From: an uncultured Rhodopila sp.
GTDB lineage: Bacteria; Pseudomonadota; Alphaproteobacteria; Acetobacterales; Acetobacteraceae
Length of the DNA stretch: 64,000 bases
Assembly: GCA_903932145.1 (NCBI GenBank)
Contig: CAIZFE010000035.1
Coordinates: 245,964 to 309,963, forward strand
Direction of reading: 5' to 3'
Shown here: piece after piece, positions 17,713-26,593 of the stretch
How positions within the stretch are numbered: the first letter of the stretch is position 1
Layout: each line of letters opens with the position of its first letter
The notes under the pieces: generated by a model
The model's database searches: none
Seen by the model: the letters and a program-made list of their open reading frames with translations, nothing else
Told to the model about the DNA's origin: nothing
Translations under genes and position numbers: made by a program

Positions 17713-18999
17713 TTGTCCATGTCTATGACTTTCTCCGACCTCGCCCTGGCGCCGCAACTGCTGCGCGCACTGGCCGAGGACGGGTATGCCACCCCGACCC
17801 CCATTCAGGCCCGATCGATCCCGATTCTGCTGACCGGCCGCGACGTGCTCGGCATGGCGCAGACGGGCACCGGCAAGACCGCCGCCTTCGTGCTGCCGCT
17901 GCTGCATCGCCTGTCCGCGGCGCCCCGCCCGGCGCCCAAGCGCGGTGCCCGCGTCCTGGTGCTGGCACCCACACGCGAACTGGTGTCCCAGATCGCCGAC
18001 GGGTTTGAGAGCTTCGGCCGGCATCTGCCGCTGCGCGTGACGACGATCTTCGGCGGCGTCAGTCAATTCCACCAGGTCAATGCGCTGAAGGCCGGCGTGG
18101 ACGTCATCGTCGCGGCGCCGGGGCGGTTGCTGGATCTGATTGGCCAGGGCCTGTGCGACCTGTCGCGGCTGGAGGCGCTGGTGCTGGATGAGGCCGACCA
18201 GATGCTGGATATGGGCTTTGCCAAGCCGATCGAGCGCATCGTCGCGACGCTGCCGCGGGATCGGCATACATTGCTGTTTTCCGCCACGATGCCGAAATCC
18301 ATCGCCTTGCTGGCCGAGACCCTGCTGCGGGATCCGGCGAAGGTTGAAATCGCGCCGCCCTCCACCACCGTTGACCGGATCGAGCAGTCGGTCATGTTCA
18401 TCGATGCGGCCGACAAGAAGGCGGCGCTGCTGGCGCAGTTGCAGGCGCCGGGGATCGGCCAGGCCGTGGTCTTCACGCTGCAGAAGAACATTGCCAACGA
18501 AGTCTGCGCCTTCATCTCCGAGGCGGGTATCTCGGCCGAGGCGCTGCACGGCAACAAGTCGCAGGGCCAGCGGGAGCGCGCGCTGGACGCCTTCCGCGCC
18601 GGCACTGTGCAAGTGCTGGTCGCGACGGATATCGCGGCGCGCGGCATCGACGTCGAGACCGTGACGCATGTGTTCAACCACGATTTGCCGAGCCTGCCTG
18701 AAAGCTATGTGCACCGTATCGGCCGCACCGGCCGCGCCGGGCGTAGCGGCTTCGCCATCACGCAGTGCGACGCCGAACAGCGGGCCTGGCTGCATGATGT
18801 GGAGCGGGAAATCGGCCGTTCGCTGACCGTGCATGACGATCACGAATGGCATTCGGAAGCGGCGCGGCACTCGACCAAGCGTGCGCCCGTATTGGGCGGC
18901 GGGCCGGTCAAGGCGATCAAGCCGGTGATCAAGCGCGAGCGGAAAATCTGGACCGAGGAAGAGAAGCTGGCCGCGCGGGAAGCGGCCATGGCGGCCTGA
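17713..18999 (+). CDS. rhlE: DEAD-box RNA helicase, RhlE-like
   Basis: All helicase motifs are visible in order: Q motif (FSDLALAPQLLRALAEDGY...PTPIQ), motif I AQTGTGKTAAF, Ia PTRELVSQI, II VLDEADQML, III FSATMP, IV VVFTLQKN, V VATDIAARGIDV and VI HRIGRTGRAG. The 428-aa size and a short basic tail fit RhlE-type helicases, which act in rRNA processing, mRNA turnover and cold adaptation. GGAGG precedes a TTG at 17713 at ideal distance; ATG codons at 17719 and 17725 are alternatives. It stands alone, 128 bases after the ligase gene, and is probably not functionally tied to the box genes. Confidence 0.9.
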   Translation: MSMSMTFSDLALAPQLLRALAEDGYATPTPIQARSIPILLTGRDVLGMAQTGTGKTAAFVLPLLHRLSAAPRPAPKRGARVLVLAPTRELVSQIADGFESFGRHLPLRVTTIFGGVSQFHQVNALKAGVDVIVAAPGRLLDLIGQGLCDLSRLEALVLDEADQMLDMGFAKPIERIVATLPRDRHTLLFSATMPKSIALLAETLLRDPAKVEIAPPSTTVDRIEQSVMFIDAADKKAALLAQLQAPGIGQAVVFTLQKNIANEVCAFISEAGISAEALHGNKSQGQRERALDAFRAGTVQVLVATDIAARGIDVETVTHVFNHDLPSLPESYVHRIGRTGRAGRSGFAITQCDAEQRAWLHDVEREIGRSLTVHDDHEWHSEAARHSTKRAPVLGGGPVKAIKPVIKRERKIWTEEEKLAAREAAMAA

Positions 19000-19228
19000 G
19001 AGGGCGTCTTTTTAGGCTGGCGGGTAGGTGGCGACGGGGCGTTGCCGTCCCGCCGGTTGCCGGTGCTTGCCCATGCACAGGCGTGTGGTACGGATTATAG
19101 CGCCCACCAGAACGAAGATGCGTCGTCGGTTCGCGCCAGGGAAAGCTTGGCCGCGATGATCGACGCAGTCCTTGATGGCGCCATAGCTTCTGGCGGACCC
19201 GGGCCGCCCCGGCGGAGGAGATCACCTG

Positions 19229-19592
19229 CTGTATAAGCGGCGTTGGGCACCCGAACTGTATTTCCGTTGGATCAAGCAGACGCTGGCGATCCGCAAATTT
19301 ATCGGCACGGCGGAATACGCCGTCCGCACCCACACTTCTATCGCTGCGCATGGCGCATATCAATCAGACGGCGGTGGGCAGTCCGCTCGACTTTGTGCAG
19401 TTGGCGCGGGCACACCTGATGAACCGGTGCGACATCACCAAGCTGCGTCGGCCGCAACTCCGGCCCGCTCCGGACGCGATGCCGAAGTCCCTCAACCAGG
19501 AGGCTCCGCCCTGGCGGCCGCCGCATGAATTGACCGCTCGGCTGTCGTTGAGTGCGGTAAATATTCTCAGGATGCGCCGCAACGAAAATTAA
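19229..19592 (+). pseudogene. IS4-family transposase C-terminal remnant
   Basis: The frame from 19229 reads LYKRRWAPELYFRWIKQTLAIRKFIGTA..., matching the C-terminal catalytic region of IS4-type transposases (Y-x2-RW-x-(V/I)-E-x2-F-x2-(L/I)-K). After about 19345 the homology continues in another frame (MAHINQTAVGSPLDFVQLAR...LMNRCDI). A frameshift and the absence of the N-terminal half show a dead insertion sequence. The rest of 19000-19777 holds no gene that can be supported, only two REP-like half sites at 19607-19626 and 19691-19710. Confidence 0.65.
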
Positions 19593-19606
19593 ACCGGACA
19601 GCCGTG

Positions 19607-19710
19607 GGCTTGTCCGGGCCATGACGGAGAGTGGAAAGTCACGTCGCGCGAAAAATATTCTCTGCCGACGGCTCATGTTGACGCCTATGCGGACAAGCCG
19701 GACCATGACG
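19607..19710. repeat. Two REP-like half sites after the IS4 remnant
   Basis: GGCTTGTCCGGGCCATGACG at 19607-19626 and GGACAAGCCGGACCATGACG at 19691-19710 are close relatives of the arms of the 13052-13130 inverted repeat (the second matches 19 of 20 bases). They flank about 65 bases without an ORF. Confidence 0.5.
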
Positions 19711-19777
19711 ATGGGGGGCACGTAATTGTCGCGGGTCATTGCCCCCGAATCCGCCGTGTGGTGATAGCTTCCCGCCA

Positions 19778-21649
19778 GTGAGCGACCCCATCCTTCTGTT
19801 CCTGATCATCGACGTCGTTGCCCTGGCGACGCTGGGGGCTTGCGTGACCCGTGTGCCGACCACGGCCAGCGGAGTTCTGACCGCCGCAGTTTGTGGCGTG
19901 GGGGCGCTGGTGTGCTTGCCGGCATTGCTGTTTCGACTGCCGGACACCGTGCTGGCCTTGCCGGTCGGGCCACCGGGCATGGCGTTGCACATGGTGCTGG
20001 ACCCTCTGGCAGCGGTCTTTCTCCTCACCATTTTCCTGGCCGGCACGGGCATCGCGGCGTTTCAGGCGACGACCGCGCCCGCGACGGACCAGCCGTCGCT
20101 TCAGGTCACGATCTTCTGCATCGCCGGAACGGCCTTCACGTTCCTGGCCGGAGATGGTGTTTCCCTGGCGTTCGGCCTTGCATTGAGCTGTGCCACGATC
20201 CGCAAAGGGCCGATTTGGCTAATCGCGCCGCTGCTGGTGCTGATCGCGGTCTGCCTGCTGACACCGGCCGGTGACGCACCCCAGTTCGACACCATCCGAG
20301 CGGCTCCGCCGGGGTTAGGCCGAACCACTGCCGCGGCTGTGCTGACATGCGCGGCCGTGGCCAGCCTGGCATGGCCGCGCGCCGGCGCGCGCTGTTGGTG
20401 CCATGACGCTCTGACCGCCGGCGTCGTTCTCCCCGGCGCCGCTTACCTGCTGTTGCGCGTGATCACCGATCTGTCCGCTGCGGCCAGTCAGGGCTGGTGG
20501 GGGTCGATCGTGATGCTGACCGGTGGAGTGGTCACGGTCCGGCAAGGCTGGCGGTCGGCCGAGGCAGCCGACATCGACGCCATTGTCACGGCCCTGATCC
20601 GCCGCCAGGCCGGACTCGCCCTGATCGGAATCGGCCTGACATCGATCGCCCGAGCGGCCGATCTGCCGGGAGCGGCGGCGTTTGGTTTGCGGGCGGTGTT
20701 GCTGATCTGCATCGGCGGCGGCGTCGCCGGAACGCTGGCATCGCTGGCAACGCATGCGATCGGCGCCAGTGCCGGGACCTTTCGGCTGTCGCGGCTGGGC
20801 GGGCTGGTGCATTTGATGCCCCGGACCTCCGTCGCGTTGTCGGCGGCGATACTGGCTTTGTCGGCGCTGCCCCCTGGAGTCGGATTTGCCAGTCTGTGGC
20901 TGCTGTTTCAGGCGGTGCTGTCCGCCCCGCGCACCGGCGGATTGCTGGTACTTGTGCCGTTGGCCCTGATCGCCGCGGCGCTGGCGGTTTCGGCGGCGCT
21001 TGCCACCGCGGCGTCGGTTCGCCTGATCGGCGTTGCGATTCTTGGACGCCCGCGCAGTCCGCGCGGGTCGGGCGCGCAGGAAAGCGCCGCTCCGGCAAGC
21101 ACCATTCTGCTGGCGTTCGCCGGGTTTTCGGTCGTCGCGGGGGTGCTGCCCGGCCTGGTGCTCAGCGGATTGGCCGATCCGGCGATCCGTATGCTGGCCG
21201 GAGTTCCGACCAGCCCGTTCGCGGTTCTCTCGCTATCCGGCGCGTCACCCGGCTACCTTGCTCTGCCGGTGCTCGCCCTGGTGGCGCTGGCGACAATCGC
21301 CGCGATACTGCTGGCGCGCCGGCCGGGACCGGAGGGAAAGTTCGCCGGCATTTGGGCCGACGGCATGCCGCCACCGTTCGGTCTGCCGTTCGGTGAGCCA
21401 GCGGCCCAATCCACGGGCGCCGGATTTTTGCCTGTGCTTCCCACCATCCCGGTCGCTGGACTGCTGTCGCTGGTGCCCAAACCGATGCGTGTGTCTCCAG
21501 CCGCATGGTTCCGGTCGCTTCGGGCAGACGGCACCGGCACGACGAAATCCCGGATCGCTCCGATCAGGCCGCCGTCCGCCATCGCCGGAATATGGCTGGT
21601 GCTCACCGCGTTCGCCGGCTTGCTGCTTGTCCTGGCGGTGACCGGATGA
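19778..21649 (+). CDS. Hydrogenase-4 subunit B-like (HyfB/NuoL-family) membrane protein
   Basis: A 623-aa polytopic membrane protein related to the antiporter-like subunits of membrane hydrogenases and complex I. Visible landmarks: a DPLAAVFLL segment, AFTFLAGDGVSLAF (equivalent to the canonical LAWELMSLA, with Asp where Glu is usual), and GGLVHLMPRTSVALSAAILALSALPPGVGF, the signature of HyfB-type proteins. In the equivalent of the conserved GVMIK-TALYGLLR helix it reads AGVVLPGAAYLLLRV, so the channel lysine is replaced by proline. The GTG at 19778 is chosen over a TTG at 19739. The stop overlaps the next start (ATGA). First gene of a five-gene coupled operon; proton pumping is doubtful. Confidence 0.72.
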   Translation: MSDPILLFLIIDVVALATLGACVTRVPTTASGVLTAAVCGVGALVCLPALLFRLPDTVLALPVGPPGMALHMVLDPLAAVFLLTIFLAGTGIAAFQATTAPATDQPSLQVTIFCIAGTAFTFLAGDGVSLAFGLALSCATIRKGPIWLIAPLLVLIAVCLLTPAGDAPQFDTIRAAPPGLGRTTAAAVLTCAAVASLAWPRAGARCWCHDALTAGVVLPGAAYLLLRVITDLSAAASQGWWGSIVMLTGGVVTVRQGWRSAEAADIDAIVTALIRRQAGLALIGIGLTSIARAADLPGAAAFGLRAVLLICIGGGVAGTLASLATHAIGASAGTFRLSRLGGLVHLMPRTSVALSAAILALSALPPGVGFASLWLLFQAVLSAPRTGGLLVLVPLALIAAALAVSAALATAASVRLIGVAILGRPRSPRGSGAQESAAPASTILLAFAGFSVVAGVLPGLVLSGLADPAIRMLAGVPTSPFAVLSLSGASPGYLALPVLALVALATIAAILLARRPGPEGKFAGIWADGMPPPFGLPFGEPAAQSTGAGFLPVLPTIPVAGLLSLVPKPMRVSPAAWFRSLRADGTGTTKSRIAPIRPPSAIAGIWLVLTAFAGLLLVLAVTG

Positions 21650-22563
21650 CCATCGTCCTGTCCATTCTGACGCAGCTTCTGCACATCGCGCTGTTCGTGG
21701 TCGCCGCGCCAACGCTGGCCGGCGCCATGGATTGGTTGGATGCGCGGTTCGCGAGCCGAGCGGGACCGCCGGTTCTGCTGCCATGGCATGATTTGCTGCG
21801 CCTGTGCCGTAAGACACCAATGGCGGCGGACAATGTCTCGCCGATCATGCAGTTCGGTCCGGCCGTGGCGCTGGGTGCGACTTTGTCCGCCGCCGCCCTG
21901 GTGCCGTCGTTCACCCTGGGTATGGCCCTGTCTCCCCTGGCCGATGTGCTGACGGTCGCCTCCCTGCTGGCAGTGGCGCGGGTCGCCGGCACACTGGCCG
22001 CGTTGGATGCCGGCGCCGCGAAACCGGGTCTGAGCGCGCAGCGATCCAGCGCCATTGCGGTCCTGGCCGAACCAACGCTTTTGTTATCCGTGACCGGCCT
22101 TTCCCTCATGGCCGGTAGTTTCAATCTCGACATGATGATCGTCCAACAACGGGAGGGCATCTTGCTGCCCGCCACCGCGTCCGCCCTCGTTTTCACCGTG
22201 CTGGTGGCTTTGGTGTTCGCCGATACCGGCGCCGTGGATCAGACGGCCGATGCGATCTACAGCGGCACCAGCCTCGCGATGGTGCGAATGACCGGGTGGT
22301 GTCGGCGGCTGGTTCTGCTGAACCTGATCGGCGGCTTGTTCCTGCCGATCGGCATGGCCGCGGATGAGACCGGTTCGGCCGGCTGGGCCGCCGGCATTTT
22401 CGCATTTCTGTGCAAACTGGTGGTTTTCGGCGTTGGCCTGTCGGCGATCCAGACCCTGGCTGGCCGGATACCGCGCCGCTCGCTGCCTGACCTGATCGGG
22501 GTCGCGGCGCTGCTCGCGTTGCTGGCCATTGTCCTGGTCCTGGCCAGCGGAGGGATGGCATGA
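21646..22563 (+). CDS. Hydrogenase-4 subunit C-like (HyfC/NuoH-family) membrane protein
   Basis: A 305-aa integral membrane protein with the NuoH/HyfC opening pattern (LDARFASRAGPPVLLPWHDLLRLCRKTP, compare the Q-x-R-x-GP...Q-x-x-D-x-x-K-L-x-x-K motif). The loop that in HyfC/NuoH reads FD-x-x-EAEQEL...EYSG here reads FADTGAVDQTADAIYSG, so most acidic residues, including the Glu before YSG, are gone. This subunit normally anchors the hydrophilic arm and forms part of the quinone/ferredoxin coupling path. Its start overlaps the previous stop by ATGA and its stop overlaps the next start in the same way, implying fixed stoichiometry. Confidence 0.7.
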   Translation: MTIVLSILTQLLHIALFVVAAPTLAGAMDWLDARFASRAGPPVLLPWHDLLRLCRKTPMAADNVSPIMQFGPAVALGATLSAAALVPSFTLGMALSPLADVLTVASLLAVARVAGTLAALDAGAAKPGLSAQRSSAIAVLAEPTLLLSVTGLSLMAGSFNLDMMIVQQREGILLPATASALVFTVLVALVFADTGAVDQTADAIYSGTSLAMVRMTGWCRRLVLLNLIGGLFLPIGMAADETGSAGWAAGIFAFLCKLVVFGVGLSAIQTLAGRIPRRSLPDLIGVAALLALLAIVLVLASGGMA

Positions 22564-24395
22564 GCGCGATTGCGACCGCTTTCGCGCAAGGGGGGGCCGG
22601 GATCGCGCTCGTCGCCGGGTTCGCTCTGCTGTGCGTCCGGCAAATCAGCGTGGCGTTCATCCTGATCACCGTCCAGTCCATCGCGGTCGCGGTGGGCGCG
22701 ATGGCGATGCATCGGCCGCTGCTGGCGCTGCCGCCCCTGGTTCTGGCCGCCTGGCTTTGGTTTATCCGTGAGTGGGCCCATCAGGACAGCACCGAACCGG
22801 CCGGCGGACCGAAGCTGGGCGTTTGCGCCGGAGCGGTGCTGGCGATCCTGTGCCAATCGCAGGGCAATTTGGGATTGCCGTTGGCGGCGGCCCTGCTGGC
22901 GGTACTCCTCGCGGCGACCCGCACCGCACCGTTCATGCGCACGATCGCTCTCGTCGCGCTGCAGAACAGCGTGATCATGGCGGTCTGCATCGGCTTGCCG
23001 AATAACGTGGATCTGCCGCTGCTGTTGCCGCTGGCATGCGTCGTGCTGCCACTGCCGCTATCGGCCGGTCTGCTGATCCCGGCCGTCGCGGCGCAGGCTT
23101 TTCGCAACCGGGTGTGGCTTGGTTGGACCGATCTGGTGCTGTCGGTGGCGGTGTTCGGCGCGACATGTCTCATTCCGCTGGACCCCATCGCCTCGGTCCT
23201 CGCCCCATTGCTGGGTTTGGACGGGGTGCTGCGCGCGGAAACCAGACGCAAGCGGCACGCTGGTACACAGGGCCTCACGCCGCATGCGGCACGGTTTACG
23301 ATGGCCGGGCGTGGGTTGGCGTTGCTGAACAGCATTTTTGTCATAGCGGCCGTTTGCGCGCCTGCCCCGTTGATCGCCTGGTTCGCGATCCTGGCCGCGA
23401 TCGCGACAGCCCTGCTGCCGACTCTCCGGCGTCGCGGCGATCAGGCGTTGCTGGCCAACGTCGGCGCCGGGATCCTTTTGGCGGGGCTGCTGCTGCAAGC
23501 AGCGGCGCCATCGACCGTCGCCTATTTATGCCTGTTCGCCGGGTTCGCCATGATCGTGGCGGTGGTTCCCGATCTGGCCGCCGTTGCGGTGGCCGTGTTG
23601 CTACGCCTCGCGATCCAACAGGATTTTCCGTCAACCGCCGGGACACTGGGGGTCGTCCTTGCCTTGCTCGCCTTGTTCGGTTGCGCCGCCCTGCTGATCA
23701 GAGGCCGCCGTCCCGCCGTCGCCAACATTGGAGAGTGGGCCACGCCGGCCATCGCGGGAGAGGCGCCCGGAACGTCGTTGTGGACGTCCGGGCCACTGAC
23801 GATTTTCACCGATCCGCCTTCGCATGTGTCGGCAATACCAAACGGCAACCTGCGGATCAGCTCGCTCATCCCCAACCAGTTGGCACTCGGGTCGATGGCC
23901 CGCGTGCCACGCAGCGCCGCGGAACCCGACAGTATGGTGACGCTGACCGGTGATCGAGCGACGCTTTTTCTGCTGAGTCTGGCCAGCATCGCCACATTGG
24001 CCATTTGCATCGGTTCGCCCGATGGCCGCTTCGCCGCCTTGGTCCTGCTGATACTGCTGATCCTGAGCCGATCCGCGGCACGGCTGACCCGCGGTCCGAT
24101 CGCCACGCTGGCTTTCGCGGGGCTGGCGGGGATTCCACCCTTGGGCGTCTTTCCGGGGCTTGTCCTCGTGGTGTTAGCCATCGCGGGGCATGATCCCTGG
24201 TTGCTGCCGCCACTGGGGCTGCTGGCGATCCCGATGATGCTCGCCGGATTGCCGAACCGTATGCCGGACCTGAGATCCGCATCGGCGTTCCGGTCCCTGT
24301 TCTGGATCCCGCTGGTGCTGGCCCTCGTGGCCGGTTACGGCATGCCGACGGGCTTTTCGCAGTGGCTGCACATCACAACGGCGGGCCAGCCATGA
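22560..24395 (+). CDS. HyfE-like / reduced HyfF-like fused membrane protein
   Basis: A 611-aa hydrophobic protein. The first 190-200 residues (AFAQGGAGIALVAGFALLCVRQISVAFILITVQSIAV, EWAHQDSTEP, TAPFMRTIALVALQNSVIMAV, LLLPLACVVLPLPLSAGLLIPAVAA) have the length and helix pattern of HyfE. The remainder, about 400 residues, looks like a shortened antiporter-type subunit; a LAFAGLAGIPPLGVFPGL segment recalls the LPP-x-x-GF motif of HyfF/NuoN. The canonical Lys and Glu helices of an active ion channel are not recognisable. It sits between HyfC-like and HyfG-like genes with ATGA overlaps at both ends, taking the place of separate hyfE and hyfF. Confidence 0.6.
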   Translation: MSAIATAFAQGGAGIALVAGFALLCVRQISVAFILITVQSIAVAVGAMAMHRPLLALPPLVLAAWLWFIREWAHQDSTEPAGGPKLGVCAGAVLAILCQSQGNLGLPLAAALLAVLLAATRTAPFMRTIALVALQNSVIMAVCIGLPNNVDLPLLLPLACVVLPLPLSAGLLIPAVAAQAFRNRVWLGWTDLVLSVAVFGATCLIPLDPIASVLAPLLGLDGVLRAETRRKRHAGTQGLTPHAARFTMAGRGLALLNSIFVIAAVCAPAPLIAWFAILAAIATALLPTLRRRGDQALLANVGAGILLAGLLLQAAAPSTVAYLCLFAGFAMIVAVVPDLAAVAVAVLLRLAIQQDFPSTAGTLGVVLALLALFGCAALLIRGRRPAVANIGEWATPAIAGEAPGTSLWTSGPLTIFTDPPSHVSAIPNGNLRISSLIPNQLALGSMARVPRSAAEPDSMVTLTGDRATLFLLSLASIATLAICIGSPDGRFAALVLLILLILSRSAARLTRGPIATLAFAGLAGIPPLGVFPGLVLVVLAIAGHDPWLLPPLGLLAIPMMLAGLPNRMPDLRSASAFRSLFWIPLVLALVAGYGMPTGFSQWLHITTAGQP

Positions 24396-25882
24396 CCACG
24401 GTCAAGACCATCATCCGTGACGCCCCTGTGGAGGTGTGCCGGCCCTGGCTGCGCTACGATCTGCGCCACGACGCATGGACCTCTCTGGCGCGGGCCGCGG
24501 CAACCGAGGGACAGGTGTTGCTCGCCCTGTGGGCGGACACCATGAAGGTCCACGCCTTGTTTCTCGACCACGCGGACCTGACGATCGTGGCGGTTTCAAC
24601 CTCGGCCGCGGACGGATGGTATCCCGCCCTGTCACCCGTGCTGCCAGCCGCCAGCTTGTTCGAGCGGATGATCCACGACCTGTGGGGACACCGGGCCGCC
24701 GGCGCAACCGACATGCGGGGCTGGTTGGATCACGGCGCCTGGCTGTTGTCGCACCCGATGGCCACAAGGCCGGGTCCGCCCGTCCAACCGGACGAACCAC
24801 ACCACATCGACCCCGACGACGCCATGATCCTGCCGCTCGGTCCGATCTGGGGACCTCTGGATGAGGCCGCGCATCTTCGCCTCGCTCTCGACGGCCCCTG
24901 GATTCTGCAGGCCGAGGTTCGGCTTGGCTTTACCCACAAGGGGACCCTGGCGCTGATGCAGGGCAAATCCCCCCGCATCGCCGCCCGGTTCGCCGCGAGG
25001 CTGTCGGGGGACGCCACCGTCGCCCATTCCGTGGCGTTCGCCCGGGCCACCGAGGCCGCGATGGAGATACAGGCGCCGCCCCGAGCGGTCGCCCTGCGAA
25101 TCGCCATGATGGAGATTGAACGAGTCGCGGGCCATCTCGACACACTCGGCGAGGTCGCCCGACTGGCGGAGGCGCCGGTGGCGCGGTCGCAATGCGGCCT
25201 GTTGCGGGAAACCCTTTTGCGCGCTTCGGACACCGCGTTTGGTCACCGGCTGATGATGGATTGCGTGGTCCGGGGCGGTGTCGCCGCCGACATCGCCACC
25301 CCCGGACCCCATGCGATTTTGCGGGCCTTAGGCGATATCGCGTCGCAACTGCCTGGCATCCGCCGATTGCATGACGCGCCTTCCCTGTCGTCCCGCCTGG
25401 TCGGTGTCGGACGCGCCGGCGGAGCGTTGGCGGCGTCACTCGGTGTCGGCGGGGTCGCCGGTCGGGCATCCGGGGTTGCGTTTGACTCCAGAAACGGATT
25501 CATGCCGGAGTACAGCCGCTTCGCCCCGCGCGTCGCCGTCCGTCACGACGGTGACGCCGCTGCAAGACAACATCTACGGATTTTCGAAATCGAAGAAAGC
25601 CTGCGGCTGATCGGCGCGGCACTGGGTGACTTGCCGGACGGTCCGGTTACCGTGGCGCTGGCACCGGTCAGCGGCGAGGGTATCGGGTGTGCCGAATCCG
25701 TTCGAGGCACCGTTTGGCATTGGTTGCGACTGGATCATGGACAGATCGCCGCCGTCTTTCCGGCCGATCCCGGTTGGGGGCTGTGGAAGCTGGCCGAACG
25801 CGTCCTCGAACACGCGGTGGCGGACGATATCGACCTGATCCGAGCCTCACTTGCTTTGCCTGCGTCCGGAATGGATTTGTAA
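24392..25882 (+). CDS. NiFe-hydrogenase large-subunit-like protein (HyfG/NuoCD) lacking the NiFe cysteines
   Basis: A 496-aa protein with a NuoC-like N-terminal part (SLFERMIHDLWGHRAAG...DMRGWL, residues 88-112) and a NuoD/large-subunit part (GPIWGPLDEAAHLRLALDG, EVRLGFTHKG, residues 150-185). Where hydrogenases have the first C-x2-C pair it reads LSGDATVAHSVAF (204-216), and the C-terminus ends LALPASGMDL where the second C-x2-C should be. It therefore cannot bind a NiFe centre. This pattern is that of energy-converting hydrogenase-related (Ehr) proteins. The start overlaps the previous stop; its TAA overlaps the next ATG (TAATG). The reaction is unknown; no hydrogenase maturation gene is in the window. 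Confidence 0.75.
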   Translation: MTTVKTIIRDAPVEVCRPWLRYDLRHDAWTSLARAAATEGQVLLALWADTMKVHALFLDHADLTIVAVSTSAADGWYPALSPVLPAASLFERMIHDLWGHRAAGATDMRGWLDHGAWLLSHPMATRPGPPVQPDEPHHIDPDDAMILPLGPIWGPLDEAAHLRLALDGPWILQAEVRLGFTHKGTLALMQGKSPRIAARFAARLSGDATVAHSVAFARATEAAMEIQAPPRAVALRIAMMEIERVAGHLDTLGEVARLAEAPVARSQCGLLRETLLRASDTAFGHRLMMDCVVRGGVAADIATPGPHAILRALGDIASQLPGIRRLHDAPSLSSRLVGVGRAGGALAASLGVGGVAGRASGVAFDSRNGFMPEYSRFAPRVAVRHDGDAAARQHLRIFEIEESLRLIGAALGDLPDGPVTVALAPVSGEGIGCAESVRGTVWHWLRLDHGQIAAVFPADPGWGLWKLAERVLEHAVADDIDLIRASLALPASGMDL

Positions 25883-26367
25883 TGTCACCAACCTCGCCAC
25901 CGGAGCCGGTCGATCCGGCCGCCCTGGACTCGCTGCGCGCCCGACTGGACGAAGCGGCACAAACCCGGCTGGGACGCAGCCTGGCGATCCGCCACATCAA
26001 CACCGGAAGCTGCAACGGGTGCGAACTGGAACTGCGGGCGCTGCACACGGCCTTGTACAATCTCGAACGGTTCGGCCTGCGCTTCGTGGACAGTCCGCTG
26101 CATGCCGACGTCCTGCTGGTGACCGGGCCGCTGACCCGCAACCTGAAAGCCGCGCTGGAGCAAGCCCGGGGCGCGACACCGGAGCCGAGATGGGTCGTCG
26201 CGATGGGGGATTGCGCCGTCGATGGCGGCGTCTTCAGGGGCAGCTATGCGGTCCTGGGTGGCGCTGGCGTGGCCGTGCCTGTCGATCTGACGATCAGGGG
26301 GTGTCCGCCGGCGCCGGCGATGATCCTGGCGGGGCTGCGGACTTTGCTGGAGGCGAACTCAAAATAG
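25882..26367 (+). CDS. Hydrogenase small-subunit-like iron-sulfur protein (HyfI/NuoB family)
   Basis: A 161-aa protein with TGSCNGCELELRAL near the N-terminus (Cys44, Cys47), MGDCA (Cys111) and RGCPPAP (Cys141), the four ligands of the proximal [4Fe-4S] cluster (N2 in complex I). Thus this electron-transfer site is intact although the large-subunit partner has lost its NiFe ligands. The ATG at 25882 overlaps the TAA of the previous gene. It is the last gene of the operon and is followed directly by a strong hairpin. No ferredoxin-like HyfH/NuoI subunit is encoded, so the electron donor must come from elsewhere or be absent. Confidence 0.8.
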   Translation: MSPTSPPEPVDPAALDSLRARLDEAAQTRLGRSLAIRHINTGSCNGCELELRALHTALYNLERFGLRFVDSPLHADVLLVTGPLTRNLKAALEQARGATPEPRWVVAMGDCAVDGGVFRGSYAVLGGAGVAVPVDLTIRGCPPAPAMILAGLRTLLEANSK

Positions 26368-26368
26368 A

Positions 26369-26400
26369 AACGCCCTCCCCCGCGGACGGGAGAGGGCGTT
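26369..26400. terminator. Terminator-like hairpin between hyfI-like gene and small secreted peptide
   Basis: AACGCCCTC (26369-26377) and GAGGGCGTT (26392-26400) form a 9-bp stem extended by CCC/GGG-type pairs. It lies 2 bases after the plus-strand operon stop and 20 bases after the end of the convergent minus-strand gene, so it could serve both directions. Confidence 0.65.
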
Positions 26401-26419
26401 GCCGGCGATCCCGGAGCCG

Positions 26420-26593
26420 TTAGGCCGCGGGCGTCGCCATCTTCTTGTGGCTGGTCTTGTGGGTGCTGACCTTGTGGACAGCGGTGTGGTGGGTTTTGTG
26501 GTGGCTCGCGGCCATGACCGGCGAGGTAACCAGGGCAGCGGCCGGCAGAACAATTGCCAGCGCGGCGATCAGGCGCTTGAACGAGGTAATCAC
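26420..26593 (-). CDS. Small His/Lys-rich secreted peptide
   Basis: A 57-codon frame starting with GTG at 26593 has a clean signal peptide (MITSFKRLIAALAIVLPAAA...SPVMA) followed by a mature part of about 28 residues made mostly of His, Lys, Thr, Ser and Val (ASHHKTHHTAVHKV, THKTSHKK). The shape resembles acid-shock (Asr-like) or metal/polyanion-binding periplasmic peptides, but no family can be proven. GGAG lies about 11 bases upstream of the start. Convergent with the hydrogenase-like operon. Confidence 0.55.
   Translation of the reverse strand: MITSFKRLIAALAIVLPAAALVTSPVMAASHHKTHHTAVHKVSTHKTSHKKMATPAA

Noticed and set aside
17305..18870. 521-aa minus-strand ORF over the helicase
   Set aside because: Shadow of the DEAD-box helicase, which has all motifs on the plus strand.
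24392..25882. Calling the large subunit a NiFe hydrogenase
   Set aside because: Both Cys-x-x-Cys pairs needed for the metal centre are absent, so the catalytic name would be wrong.
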